59,675 bases of DNA, from NCBI GenBank assembly GCA_037385045.1, contig JARRNJ010000003.1, positions 1 through 59,675 of the forward strand, read 5' to 3'. A model generated the notes under the pieces. The model worked only from the letters and a program-made list of their open reading frames with translations, did no database searches and had not been told where the DNA came from. The position numbers were made by a program, and so were the translations under genes. Origin of the DNA: JARRNJ01 sp037385045 (GTDB lineage Bacteria; Pseudomonadota; Gammaproteobacteria; JASBUN01). Shown here in pieces: positions 44,053 to 53,467 of this stretch; positions within the stretch are counted from its first letter, which is position 1, and each line of letters opens with the position of its first letter.

Positions 44053-44538
44053 CTAGAAATGGCGCGGATCCCCCGCCAAGTGCACCAACGCCAGCAGCTG
44101 CTCGCCCACCGCGGTGCGGGCCGTCAGCGCCACCCGGCGGCCCCCGTCCGCGTAATCGATGGCCACGTCCAGGTCGGCCCCGGGTAACGACCCTCCGCCC
44201 TGCTCCGGCCACTCCACCAGCAGCACCACGCCCGGACCCTCCAGGTCGCGCAGCCCCAGGTACTCCAGTTCCTCGGGGTCCGCCAGCCGGTACAGGTCGA
44301 GGTGATAAACCGGCCCGCGCTCCAGCGCATAGGCCTCCATCAGCGTATAGGTGGGGCTCTTGACCGCACCCCGGTGTCCCAGCGCCCGCAGGAAGCCGCG
44401 CACCAGGGTGGTCTTGCCGGCGCCCAGCTCACCGTGGAGGTAGATGCGGCAGCCCGGGCCCACGGCGCGGGCCAGGGCGCCGCCCAGGGATTGCGTCGCC
44501 TCGGCGTCGGCAACCGGCCCGATCCGGATCGTGTTCAT
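44053..44538 (-). CDS. tsaE: tRNA t6A biosynthesis ATPase TsaE
   Basis: A 161-residue P-loop ATPase required with TsaB, TsaD and TsaC for t6A37 of tRNA. YLHGELGAGKTTLVRG (Walker A), SPTYTLMEAY (switch), YHLDLYRLADPEELEYLGL and LVEWPEQG are diagnostic. It overlaps nnr by 4 bp. The domain order and neighbour amiC are typical. Confidence 0.96.
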   Translation of the reverse strand: MNTIRIGPVADAEATQSLGGALARAVGPGCRIYLHGELGAGKTTLVRGFLRALGHRGAVKSPTYTLMEAYALERGPVYHLDLYRLADPEELEYLGLRDLEGPGVVLLVEWPEQGGGSLPGADLDVAIDYADGGRRVALTARTAVGEQLLALVHLAGDPRHF

Positions 44539-46043
44539 GATCCGGCCTCCTTGACCAGCGGATTCACCAGCCGGCGCAGCTCGGCGAGCAGATCGGTGGC
44601 CAGCAGGCCGCGCATGCCGCCTCGCCGCGCGGCGGCATCACCCGCCGCCGCATGTACGTAAACACCCGCGCGCGCAGCATCCTCCAGGTCCAGCCCCTGC
44701 GCCAGCAGCCCGGCGATCACTCCGGTGAGCACGTCGCCCATGCCGCCGCTGGCCATGCCCGGGTTGCCGGCGTCGCAGAGATGGACGCCGGCGCCCGGCG
44801 CATGGACCAGACTGCCCGCCCCTTTCAAGACGCATACGCCCTGGAACGCGTCGACCAGGGCATCGAGAGCCGCGAACCGGTCACACTGAATCTCCGCCGC
44901 GCTGCAGCCCAGCAGCCGCCCCGCCTCGCCCGGATGCGGAGTCAGAATCCAGTTTCCCCGCGCTACCGGTTCATGGGCCAGCAGGTTCAGCGCATCGGCG
45001 TCCACCACCAACGGCAGCCGGCTGTCCAGAGCCCGCGCCAGAAGGAGTTGCGCCCACCGGGACTGGCCCAGCCCGGGCCCCAGGGCGATGACGCTGGCGC
45101 GCCGCAGCAGCGGTTCCAGGTCGGTGGGACCGCTCACCCCGTGACCCATGAGTTCCGGACGCACGGTCGCCAGCAACGGCGCATGTTGCGGGTGCGTGGC
45201 GACACTGACCAAGCCGGCGCCGACCCGCGCCGCCGCCTCGCCGGCCATGAGCGCCGCACCCATCATGCCGTGATCACCGCCGATCACCAGCACATGACCG
45301 TTGCGTCCCTTGTGGCTGGAGGGTGCGCGCTCCGGCAGCAGGCTCGGCAGAATGTCGTGGCTGATGCGCGACGCCGAAGGCGCCATGCCCAGGTAGATGT
45401 CGTTGGGCACCTGCAGGTCGTCGAACAGGATGTCGCCACACGCGTCGGGGCCCTGGGCGGTGAACAGCCCCTGCTTGAGGCCGATGAAGGTCACCGTGGC
45501 GGCGGCGCGCACCGCGGTGCCCAATACCGATCCCCGATCCGCGTCCAGGCCCGACGGCACGTCCAGCGCCAGCACCGGCCGGGCGGACCGGTTGATCGCC
45601 TCGATGGCCTCCGCCCATGTGCCCTGCACGTCCCGCTGCAGGCCGGTGCCGAAGACGGCGTCCACCAGCACGTCACCGCGCTCGGTCACACCGGCGCCAT
45701 ACGGCTGTGCGGTGCCGCCGGCATCGAGCCACGCCTCCCGGGCCCGTCGGGCGTCGGGACCCAGCCGGTCGGTCTCGCCCAGCTGCGCCACGCTCACCGC
45801 CAAACCGTCCTGACGTGCCAGCCGCGCCAGCACGTAGCCGTCGCCGCCGTTGTTGCCGGCCCCGCACAACACCACAATGCGCCGTGCCTCGGGCCAGCGC
45901 CGGCGCACACAGGCGTATGCCGCCGCGCCAGCGCGGGTCATGAGCGTGTAGCCGGGAATGCCGTGCTCCTCGATGGCCCGGCGGTCCAGTTCGCGCACTT
46001 GCGCGGCACGATACAGCGAGTGGGGCAATCCGGTCATGGTCAA
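44535..46043 (-). CDS. nnr: Bifunctional NAD(P)HX epimerase/dehydratase
   Basis: A 502-residue fused repair enzyme (YjeF) that restores damaged, hydrated NAD(P)H. N-terminal epimerase domain (about 1-215): RELDRRAIEEHGIPGYTLMT, CGAGNNGGDGYVLARL, VLVDAVFGTGLQRDV, DVPSGLDADRG. C-terminal ADP-dependent dehydratase: GVLVSVATHPQ-like region, ALGPGLGQSRWAQLLL, TPHPGEAGRLLG, NPGMASGGMGDVLTGVIA. Start MTMTGLPHSLYRAAQ; a second Met two codons in is possible. Confidence 0.95.
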   Translation of the reverse strand: MTMTGLPHSLYRAAQVRELDRRAIEEHGIPGYTLMTRAGAAAYACVRRRWPEARRIVVLCGAGNNGGDGYVLARLARQDGLAVSVAQLGETDRLGPDARRAREAWLDAGGTAQPYGAGVTERGDVLVDAVFGTGLQRDVQGTWAEAIEAINRSARPVLALDVPSGLDADRGSVLGTAVRAAATVTFIGLKQGLFTAQGPDACGDILFDDLQVPNDIYLGMAPSASRISHDILPSLLPERAPSSHKGRNGHVLVIGGDHGMMGAALMAGEAAARVGAGLVSVATHPQHAPLLATVRPELMGHGVSGPTDLEPLLRRASVIALGPGLGQSRWAQLLLARALDSRLPLVVDADALNLLAHEPVARGNWILTPHPGEAGRLLGCSAAEIQCDRFAALDALVDAFQGVCVLKGAGSLVHAPGAGVHLCDAGNPGMASGGMGDVLTGVIAGLLAQGLDLEDAARAGVYVHAAAGDAAARRGGMRGLLATDLLAELRRLVNPLVKEAGS

Positions 46044-46114
46044 GATTATAGGCCCTGGATGAGGCTGCGCGGCGACCGCCTCGGCGGCTGCGCAGCGATG
46101 TTACAGTAGCGGTC

Positions 46115-47188
46115 ATGGCAGCGGAACACCACACGCCGTCCATCGACTACCACGCACTGGCCGCGGACATCAAACGCTGGGGCCGGACATTGGGATTTCA
46201 GCAGGTGGGCATCACCGACACCGACCTGGGTGAGGACGAGACCCATCTGCTGAATTGGCTGGGCCGCAATTATCACGGCGAGATGGACTACATGGGCCGC
46301 CACGGCACCCGGCGCAGCCGCCCGCAGGAACTGCTGCCCGGTACCCTGCGCATCGTTTCCGTGCGCATGGACTACTGGCCGCAGCCGGCGCGCGATGCGC
46401 ACCGGGTGCTCGACGACGATGCGGGGCTGGCCTACGTCTCGCGCTATGCGCTCGGCCGCGACTACCACAAGGTGATGCGCCGCCGGCTGCAGCGCTTGGC
46501 CGCACGCATCGAACGCGTCATCGGCGCGTTCGGCTACCGCGCCTATGTCGACAGCGCGCCGGTACTGGAAAAAGCCCTGGCCGCGAAGGCGGGGCTGGGG
46601 TGGATCGGCAAGCATACCAACCTGCTCAATGACAAGGCCGGTTCCTGGTTTTTCCTCGGCGAACTCTTCACCGACCTGCCGCTGCCGGTGGACCGGGAGG
46701 GCGAGAATCATTGCGGCACCTGCCATGCCTGCATCGACGCCTGCCCCACCGCAGCCATTGTCGCACCGTACCAGCTCGACGCGCGCCGCTGCATTTCCTA
46801 TCTCACCATCGAGCTGCGCGGCAGCATCCCGGTGCAACTGCGCCCGCTGCTCGGCAACCGGATCTACGGCTGCGACGACTGCCAATTGGTGTGCCCCTGG
46901 AACCGCTTTGCCGTCCCGACGGCGGAAGCGGATTTTCTGCCGCGCAACGGCCTCGACGCGGGACAGCTGGCGGCGTTGTTCGCCTGGGACGAGCCGGAGT
47001 TCCTGCGACGCACCGAAGGTTCCCCCATCCGCCGTATCGGCCACCAATGCTGGCTGCGCAACATTGCCGTGGCGTTGGGCAACTGCGCCACCTCGGAAAC
47101 CGTGACCGCCGCCCTGCGCGCCCGTGCCGAACACCCCTCGCCATTGGTCCGCGAGCACGTAGCGTGGGCGCTGGAGCAGCACCGATAA
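46115..47188 (+). CDS. queG: Epoxyqueuosine reductase
   Basis: A 357-residue cobalamin and Fe-S enzyme that performs the last step of queuosine synthesis on tRNA. DUF1730 N-terminal domain (YMGRHGTRRSRPQELLPGTL), YVDSAPVLEKALAAKAGLGW, and two 4Fe-4S sets CGTCHACIDACPTAAI and CDDCQLVCPWNRF. HEAT-like C-terminal part follows. It is divergent from nnr with a 71-bp shared promoter region. Its stop TAA shares one base with the next gene's ATG. Confidence 0.95.
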   Translation: MAAEHHTPSIDYHALAADIKRWGRTLGFQQVGITDTDLGEDETHLLNWLGRNYHGEMDYMGRHGTRRSRPQELLPGTLRIVSVRMDYWPQPARDAHRVLDDDAGLAYVSRYALGRDYHKVMRRRLQRLAARIERVIGAFGYRAYVDSAPVLEKALAAKAGLGWIGKHTNLLNDKAGSWFFLGELFTDLPLPVDREGENHCGTCHACIDACPTAAIVAPYQLDARRCISYLTIELRGSIPVQLRPLLGNRIYGCDDCQLVCPWNRFAVPTAEADFLPRNGLDAGQLAALFAWDEPEFLRRTEGSPIRRIGHQCWLRNIAVALGNCATSETVTAALRARAEHPSPLVREHVAWALEQHR

Positions 47189-47535
47189 TGCGCACCTACC
47201 AGTTGCACATCCGTCTGCACCGCACCCGCGTGATCCAGGTGGGGAAACTGGGGCGTTTCCGGTTTCCCGCCGGCGATTATGTCTACACCGGCAGCGCCCG
47301 ACGCAACATCGAGGCGCGGGTGCGCCGCCATCGGTCCAGAGACAAGAAGCTGCGCTGGCACATCGATTATCTGCTGGCGCAGCCCGAAGCCGGGATCACC
47401 GGCGTGCAGCTGTCCCGCGAACCCGAATGCACGGTCAACGCCCGCACGCCGGGCACCATCGTTGTGGCGCGGTTCGGCGCCGGCGACTGCCGCGCCGGCT
47501 GCGGCAGCCACCTCAAATACCTGGGACCGCGGTGA
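47188..47535 (+). CDS. DUF123 (GIY-YIG-like) protein
   Basis: A 115-residue protein MRTYQLHIRLHRTRVIQVGK with the family's FPAGDYVYTGSARRNIEARV and RRHRSRDKKLRWHIDYLL blocks, an N-terminal endonuclease-like fold known as DUF123, present alone or near endonuclease III. CRAGCGSHLKYLG ends it. The TAATG overlap indicates coupling to queG. No catalytic role has been shown that I know of. Confidence 0.85.
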   Translation: MRTYQLHIRLHRTRVIQVGKLGRFRFPAGDYVYTGSARRNIEARVRRHRSRDKKLRWHIDYLLAQPEAGITGVQLSREPECTVNARTPGTIVVARFGAGDCRAGCGSHLKYLGPR

Positions 47536-47542
47536 AGCGGTT

Positions 47543-49201
47543 TCAGGACGGCTCGTGCCGGCGGAGAAAATCGAGGTAGTGGTTGATGAGGCCGTTGGTG
47601 GAGGCATCGTGGCCGGACACGGCCGCGCCACGCTCCAGCTCCGGCTCGATGCCTTTGGCCAGCTGTTTGCCCAGCTCCACACCCCACTGATCGAAGGAGT
47701 TGATGTTCCAGATAATGCCCTGGACGAAAATCTTATGCTCGTAGAGGGCGATCAGGCTGCCGAGGGTGCGCGGCGTGAGCTTGGTGACCAGGATCGAATT
47801 GGTGGGCCGGTTGCCCTCGAAGCATTTGTGGGGCAGCAACCGCTGCAGCGCCTCGCCGCTCAAACCCTGCTGCTGCAGTTCGGCGCGCGCTTCGTCCGCG
47901 GTCTTGCCTTTCATCAGGGCTTCGGTCTGGGCGAAGAAATTGGCCAGCAGCAGCTTGTGATGCTTGCCGATGGGGTTCTGGCTTTCCATCGGCGCGATGA
48001 AATCCGCCGGGATCAGCCGGGTGCCCTGGTGAATGAGCTGATAGAAGGCGTGCTGCCCGTTGGTGCCCGGCTCGCCCCAGATCACCGGGCCGGTATTGTA
48101 GTCCACCCGGTGTCCGTCGCGGTCCACGCTCTTGCCGTTGCTTTCCATGTCGCCCTGCTGGAAATAGGCGGGAAACCGGTGCATGTACTGGTCGTAGGGC
48201 AGAATGGCGTGGGTCTGGGCGTGAAAGAAATTGTCATACCAGACGCCCAGCAGCGCCATCAGCACCGGCATGTTGGCATCCAGCGCCGCGGTGCGGAAAT
48301 GCTCGTCCATGGCGTAAGCGCCCGACAACAGCTCCTCGAACCGGTCCATGCCGATGTACAGGGCAATGGACAAACCGATCGCCGACCATAGCGAATAGCG
48401 CCCGCCGACCCAGTCCCAGAACTCGAACATGTGCCGCTCGTCGATGCCGAACGCCTTGACCGCCTCGGCGTTGGTAGACAGGGCCGCGAAGTGTTTGGCG
48501 ATGTGCGCCTCGTCGCCGGCCTCGGCCAGGAACCAGTCCCGGGCGGTATGGGCATTGGTCAGGGTTTCCTGGGTGGTGAACGTCTTGGAGGCCACCAGGA
48601 ACAACGTCGTCTCCGGGCTCAGCCCCTTCAGCGTCTCGAGGATATGGGTGCCGTCGACATTGGAGACGAAATGCGCGCGCAGGTCGGGACGGCCGTAGGG
48701 TTTGAGCGCCTCGCACACCATCACCGGCCCGAGATCGGACCCGCCGATGCCGATGTTGACCACGTCGGTGATGGCCTTGCCGGTATAGCCGCGCCACTCG
48801 CCGCTGCGCACCTGTTCGCTGAACTCGCGCATGTGCGCCAGCACCGAGCGCACCGCCGGCATCACGTCCTCGCCGTCGACGCGGATGGGGCGCTCGCCGC
48901 GGTTGCGCAGCGCCACGTGCAGCACCGCCCGGTCTTCGGTGACGTTGATCTTGTCGCCGTTGAACATGCGCTCGCGCCACGCCTCCACCTCGCGCTCACG
49001 GGCCAGATCCAGCAGAAGCGCCCGGGTATCCTCGGTGATCCGGTTCTTGGAATAGTCCAGCAGGATTTCGCCTACCTGCAGGGAGAACCGCTCGAAACGC
49101 CGGGGATCGCGTTCGAACAGGTCGCGCATGTGCAGCCGGCATGCATCGTCGAAATGCTGCCGCAACGCATTCCACGCCGGTGAATTGGTCAACTGTGACA
49201 T
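47543..49201 (-). CDS. pgi: Glucose-6-phosphate isomerase
   Basis: A 552-residue glycolytic/gluconeogenic isomerase of the standard long form. NIGIGGSDLGPVMVCEALKP, VASKTFTTQETLTNAHTARD, FWDWVGGRYSLWSAIGLSIA, GEPGTNGQHAFYQLIHQGTR and FDQWGVELGKQLA are all intact. It is third in the gnd-zwf-pgi operon and converges on the DUF123 gene with a 7-bp gap. Confidence 0.96.
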   Translation of the reverse strand: MSQLTNSPAWNALRQHFDDACRLHMRDLFERDPRRFERFSLQVGEILLDYSKNRITEDTRALLLDLAREREVEAWRERMFNGDKINVTEDRAVLHVALRNRGERPIRVDGEDVMPAVRSVLAHMREFSEQVRSGEWRGYTGKAITDVVNIGIGGSDLGPVMVCEALKPYGRPDLRAHFVSNVDGTHILETLKGLSPETTLFLVASKTFTTQETLTNAHTARDWFLAEAGDEAHIAKHFAALSTNAEAVKAFGIDERHMFEFWDWVGGRYSLWSAIGLSIALYIGMDRFEELLSGAYAMDEHFRTAALDANMPVLMALLGVWYDNFFHAQTHAILPYDQYMHRFPAYFQQGDMESNGKSVDRDGHRVDYNTGPVIWGEPGTNGQHAFYQLIHQGTRLIPADFIAPMESQNPIGKHHKLLLANFFAQTEALMKGKTADEARAELQQQGLSGEALQRLLPHKCFEGNRPTNSILVTKLTPRTLGSLIALYEHKIFVQGIIWNINSFDQWGVELGKQLAKGIEPELERGAAVSGHDASTNGLINHYLDFLRRHEPS

Positions 49202-49247
49202 GACCTGCCTCTATATATCGGTTGGTACATTTGGTGCGGCCGCGCCG

Positions 49248-50735
49248 CTATTCGGTGCTTTCATCGAGGGTGTTGCGCCAACGCTGATCCTCGCGGATGA
49301 ACAGGCGGTTGGCCTCGCGCGGGCCCCAGCTGCCGGCGGGGTAGGTGTGAATGAAATCCCTCTCCGTCGACCAGACCTTGAGAATGGGATCGACCACCGT
49401 CCAGGCCCACTTCACCTCGTCGTAGCGCAGAAACAGCGAGTGATCGCCTTCCACCACATCCAGCAGCAGCGCCTCGTAGGCGTCGAGCTGGGTATCCTGG
49501 ATGGCGCAATAGCTGGCGTCCAAGCGCGTGGTTTCGGTGCGCATTTCCAGGCCCGGCTGCTTGACCTGCATTTCCAGGCGCAGGCATTCGTTGGGCTGTA
49601 TGTTCAACAACAGCCAGTTGGGCTTGAGCTGCTCGATGTGCGTTTCCCGGAACAACTGCTGCGGTGGATGCTTGAAGCGGATGCTGATCAGCGAATTGTC
49701 CTGGGCCATGCGTTTGCCGGTGCGCAGAAAGAACGGGATATTGCGCCAGCGCCAGTTGTCGATGTAGAGCTTCAGCGCCGCGAAGGTCTCGGTGCTGCTT
49801 TGCGTGGGCACCCCATCCTCCTCCAGGTAGCCTCCGACCCGCTCGCCGCCGCTGCGGCCGCGGGCGTATTGCGCGCGAAATGCATGGGCGTGGACCGCAC
49901 TCTGGGGAATCGCACGGATGGAACGCAACACCTTGACCTTCTCGTCGCGCAGCGCCTCGGCGTCCATGCAGGCCGGCGGCTCCATGGCCACCAGGGTCAA
50001 CAGCTGCAGCAGATGGCTTTGCACCATGTCGCGCAGGGCGCCGGCGCCGTCATAGTACGATGCCCGGCCGTCGAGTCCGCGGCTTTCGGCGTGGGTGATC
50101 TGCACGTGGTCGATGTAGTTGCGGTTCCAGAGCGGCTCCAGCATCAGGTTGGCGAAGCGGAACACGAGAATGTTCTGCACCGTACCCTTGCCCAGGTAAT
50201 GGTCGATGCGATAGAGCTGGTCTTCGTCGAAATCCCGATGCAGGCGCCGGTCCAGAATCTCGGCGCTCTCCAGGTCGTAACCGAACGGCTTTTCAATCAC
50301 CAGCCGCCGCCAGCCGCCGTCGTCGCCGTTCAACCCGGCCGCGGCGAGATTATGACTCACGGTGCCAAACTCCGCCGGCCGGATGGCCATGTAAAACACC
50401 ACGTTGTCGGAGAAATCGCGGCTGGCGACCAGTTCCCGCAGCCGCTGATAGGCCGCGGCGTCGGTCAGATCGCCGCGGAAATAGTGCAGCCGGTCGCAAA
50501 ACCGCGCGAACACCTCGCGGTCCAACCCGCCCCGGACCGCACCGGCCAGCAGCGATTCCACTTCACTGCGCCACCCTTCAGTGTCCCAGTCGCGGCGGGC
50601 GAAACCGACGATACGCATGCCGTCGGGAAGACGCTGGGCGTGTTCCAGGTGATACAGCGACGGCAGCAGCTTGTGGCGCGCCAGGTTACCGTTGGCGCCG
50701 AAGATGACAAATGTGCAGGGTTGAAGCGCGGGCAT
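49248..50735 (-). CDS. zwf: Glucose-6-phosphate dehydrogenase
   Basis: A 495-residue first enzyme of the oxidative pentose phosphate route. FVIFGANGNLARHKLLPSLY (cofactor loop), RLVIEKPFGYDLESAEILD, YRIDHYLGKGTVQNILVFRF with the catalytic His, and GRASYYDGAGALRDMVQSHL. The long ORF extending to 51182 lies over gnd and is ignored. It starts 14 bp after gnd and is 46 bp from pgi. Confidence 0.96.
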   Translation of the reverse strand: MPALQPCTFVIFGANGNLARHKLLPSLYHLEHAQRLPDGMRIVGFARRDWDTEGWRSEVESLLAGAVRGGLDREVFARFCDRLHYFRGDLTDAAAYQRLRELVASRDFSDNVVFYMAIRPAEFGTVSHNLAAAGLNGDDGGWRRLVIEKPFGYDLESAEILDRRLHRDFDEDQLYRIDHYLGKGTVQNILVFRFANLMLEPLWNRNYIDHVQITHAESRGLDGRASYYDGAGALRDMVQSHLLQLLTLVAMEPPACMDAEALRDEKVKVLRSIRAIPQSAVHAHAFRAQYARGRSGGERVGGYLEEDGVPTQSSTETFAALKLYIDNWRWRNIPFFLRTGKRMAQDNSLISIRFKHPPQQLFRETHIEQLKPNWLLLNIQPNECLRLEMQVKQPGLEMRTETTRLDASYCAIQDTQLDAYEALLLDVVEGDHSLFLRYDEVKWAWTVVDPILKVWSTERDFIHTYPAGSWGPREANRLFIREDQRWRNTLDESTE

Positions 50736-50749
50736 CGGTGGCCGGCCCC

Positions 50750-51661
50750 CTAATCGGTTTGCTTGACGGCGTGGCCGCCGAAGGCGTTGCGCATCACCGA
50801 CAGCAGCCGCGCACCGTAGCCATCGCCGTCCTGGCTGGCAAAGCGCATCTGCAAAGCCAGCGTGATCACCGGCAGCGCCACGCCCTGGTCCACCGACTCC
50901 TGCACCGTCCAGCGCCCTTCGCCGGAGTCGGGAACGACGGGCGCCACATGCTCGAGCACCTGGTCGCCCTTGAGCGCGTCGGCGGTCAGGTCCAGCAACC
51001 AGCTGCGCACCACCGAACCATGGCGCCAGATCTCGGCAATCTGCGCCAGATCCAGGTTCCATTCGTGCTTGCTGCGCATCAATGCGAAGCCCTCGGCCAT
51101 GGCCTGCATCATGCCGTATTCGATCCCGTTGTGGACCATCTTGGTGAAATGGCCCGCACCCACCGGGCCAACGTGCGCCCAACCGCGTTCGGGCGCCGGC
51201 GCCAATACCTCCAGAGCCGGGCGCACCGCCGCCACCGCCTGGTCCTCACCGCCGACCATCAGGCAATAGCCGTTTTCCAGCCCCCACACACCACCCGAGG
51301 TCCCGGCGTCGACAAATCGCACACCATGGCGCGCCAGCTCGCCGGCCCGGCGACGGGCGTCGTGATAATTGGCGTTGCCACCGTCAACCACGACATCTTC
51401 AGGGTCAAGCAGCGGCAAGAGCGCATCGATGGTCTGCTCGGTGGCCTCACCGGCGGGCAGCATCAGCCAGATCACCCGCGGCGCCCTGAGCTGGCCGACC
51501 ACGTCGGCCAGCGAATCGGCGCCGAGCATGCCCTCCTCGCGCAGCAGCTGGTCGACGATTTCCCGGCTCCGGTTGTAGCCGACCACCTCGATCCCGCCGC
51601 GGCGCAGTCGTCGGGCCATGTTGGCGCCCATCTTACCTAATCCGATCATGGCCATGCGCAT
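50750..51661 (-). CDS. gnd: 6-phosphogluconate dehydrogenase, short form
   Basis: A 303-residue decarboxylating dehydrogenase. MRMAMIGLGKMGANMARRLR (Rossmann), VVDGGNANYHDARRRAGELA, DAGTSGGVWGLENGYCLMVG and GAGHFTKMVHNGIEYGMMQA, with the catalytic Lys in HFTKMVHN. The usual enteric Gnd has about 468 residues; this is the short type seen in many other bacteria and possibly NAD-preferring. It heads the gnd-zwf-pgi operon, divergent from glgA (promoter region about 140 bp). Confidence 0.93.
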   Translation of the reverse strand: MRMAMIGLGKMGANMARRLRRGGIEVVGYNRSREIVDQLLREEGMLGADSLADVVGQLRAPRVIWLMLPAGEATEQTIDALLPLLDPEDVVVDGGNANYHDARRRAGELARHGVRFVDAGTSGGVWGLENGYCLMVGGEDQAVAAVRPALEVLAPAPERGWAHVGPVGAGHFTKMVHNGIEYGMMQAMAEGFALMRSKHEWNLDLAQIAEIWRHGSVVRSWLLDLTADALKGDQVLEHVAPVVPDSGEGRWTVQESVDQGVALPVITLALQMRFASQDGDGYGARLLSVMRNAFGGHAVKQTD

Positions 51662-51802
51662 CGTGTCTCATCCCTTGGAAGCCGCTGCAACTGGGTTCCA
51701 AGTATAGACGCCGCGTGTGGCGTCCATGCAATCGATCCGGTTAGCGGTCATAATGTGCAGCAACCGGCCAAGCGCTCTTCGAGCTTCATACAGGACACCG
51801 AC

Positions 51803-53254
51803 GTGAAGATTCTATTTGCCAGCAGCGAAGCCCAGCCGTTGATCAAGACCGGCGGCCTGGCCGATGTCAGCGGCAGCCTGCCGGTGGCGCTCAATCACCT
51901 GGATCAGGACGTGCGCCTGATCCTGCCGGCCTACCGCGGAACGCTCGACAAATGCGAGCACCCGACATCGGTGGCAGCCCTCAGCCTGCCAGGCGCCGAT
52001 GCGCCGGTGGAGATCCTGGAGAGCCGGTTGCCGGGCAGCACCGTGGCGTTGTACCTGGTGAATTCGCCGCGCCACTTCGACCGGCCGGGCGGCCCCTACA
52101 GCGGCACCGACGGGCACGATTGGCCGGACAACGCCGAACGCTTCGCCGTCTTCGGCCGTGCCGCATGTGCCATCGCCCAGGGCCAGGCCGGCATCGACTG
52201 GAAACCGGAAATCGTTCATTGCAACGATTGGCAGACCGGCCTGATCCCTGCCCTGCTGGAACTCGACGCGCCGCGTCCGGCCACCGTGTTCACCATCCAC
52301 AACCTGGCCTATCAGGGCCTGTTTCCCTGGGACGTATTCCAGAAACTCGCACTGCCCTACGAGCTGTGGTCCATGTATACCATGGAGTTCTACAACCAGC
52401 TGTCGTTCATCAAGGGCGGCCTGGTGTACGCCGACCGGCTGACCACCGTCAGCCCCACCTATGCGCGGGAAATCCGCACCCCGGAGTTCGGCTGCGGGCT
52501 CGAAGGCCTGCTCGAACATCGTGGTCATCACTTGCACGGGATCCTCAACGGGGTCGATTACGCAGCCTGGAATCCGGACACCGACCCGTTGATTCCCCAC
52601 AACTACGATGCCGGCAAGCTGGCCGGCAAAGCCGGTGACAAGACCGCACTGCAGCGCCGTTTGGGCCTGCCCGAACGCCGCGACGTGCTTCTGCTTGGTA
52701 TGGTGGGCAGGCTGGTCGAGCAGAAAGGCATCGACCTGCTGGTGGCCGTCCTGGACCGGCTGCTGGGCCAGCGCGTGCAACTGGCGCTGCTCGGTTCGGG
52801 GCACAAACGCTTCGAGGACGCGCTGTCCGGCGCCGCGGAGCACTATCCCTCCCTGGGGGTGCAAATCGGCTACGACGAGCAGCTGGCGCACCTGATCGAG
52901 GCCGGTAGCGATCTGTTTCTCATGCCCTCGCGCTTCGAGCCGTGCGGCCTGAACCAGATGTACAGCCTGCGCTACGGCACGCTGCCGGTGGTGCGGCGCA
53001 CCGGCGGGCTGGCCGACACGGTGGTCGATGCCGACCGGGACCATCTCGAGGCCGGCACCGCCACCGGTTTCGTCTTCGACGAGGCCGAACCCGAAGCGCT
53101 GTACGACTGCCTGCAGCGGGCGCTGGCGCTCCACCGCAAACCGGATACCTGGCGGCGAATGATGAACACCGCTATGGCGCAGGATTTCAGCTGGGAACAC
53201 AGCGCCAAGAATTATCTGGATCTTTACCGGGACGCACTGGAAGATCACCATTGA
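51803..53254 (+). CDS. glgA: Glycogen synthase
   Basis: A 483-residue GT5 ADP-glucose-type starch/glycogen synthase. Start VKILFASSEAQPLIKTGGLA at GTG, 51803, after AGGAC; the in-frame ORF extends to 51755 without similarity. Canonical motifs KTGGLADVSGSLP and SRFEPCGLNQMYSLRYGTLP and RTGGLADTV are intact. No glgC, B or P is in the window. It lies between the pentose phosphate operon and ppc. Confidence 0.94.
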   Translation: MKILFASSEAQPLIKTGGLADVSGSLPVALNHLDQDVRLILPAYRGTLDKCEHPTSVAALSLPGADAPVEILESRLPGSTVALYLVNSPRHFDRPGGPYSGTDGHDWPDNAERFAVFGRAACAIAQGQAGIDWKPEIVHCNDWQTGLIPALLELDAPRPATVFTIHNLAYQGLFPWDVFQKLALPYELWSMYTMEFYNQLSFIKGGLVYADRLTTVSPTYAREIRTPEFGCGLEGLLEHRGHHLHGILNGVDYAAWNPDTDPLIPHNYDAGKLAGKAGDKTALQRRLGLPERRDVLLLGMVGRLVEQKGIDLLVAVLDRLLGQRVQLALLGSGHKRFEDALSGAAEHYPSLGVQIGYDEQLAHLIEAGSDLFLMPSRFEPCGLNQMYSLRYGTLPVVRRTGGLADTVVDADRDHLEAGTATGFVFDEAEPEALYDCLQRALALHRKPDTWRRMMNTAMAQDFSWEHSAKNYLDLYRDALEDHH

Positions 53255-53322
53255 ACAACTAAGGTTCCAGGTGGACCGGGCGGTTGCAACGCAACCAGCC
53301 TCCATTTTCGCGCCGCACGCGC

Positions 53323-53328
53323 TATAAT
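53323..53328 (+). promoter_or_regulatory. Possible -10 box for ppc
   Basis: TATAAT at 53323-53328 is 139 bp before the ppc ATG. No convincing -35 sits 16-18 bp upstream. The leader after it is GC-rich with short inverted repeats. Low confidence. Confidence 0.3.
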
Positions 53329-53467
53329 GCCGCGTTTCTCACAATGGCCAGCCGGCACCTGGTTCGGTACGGTAGGCATCTCGGATGGAGACGTTATCAG
53401 CCAAGCCATCCGCCGCCTGGACCGCGCTTTGGCCGCGGCCCCGGCAGCCGGATGGCTTTTTTGCGCC

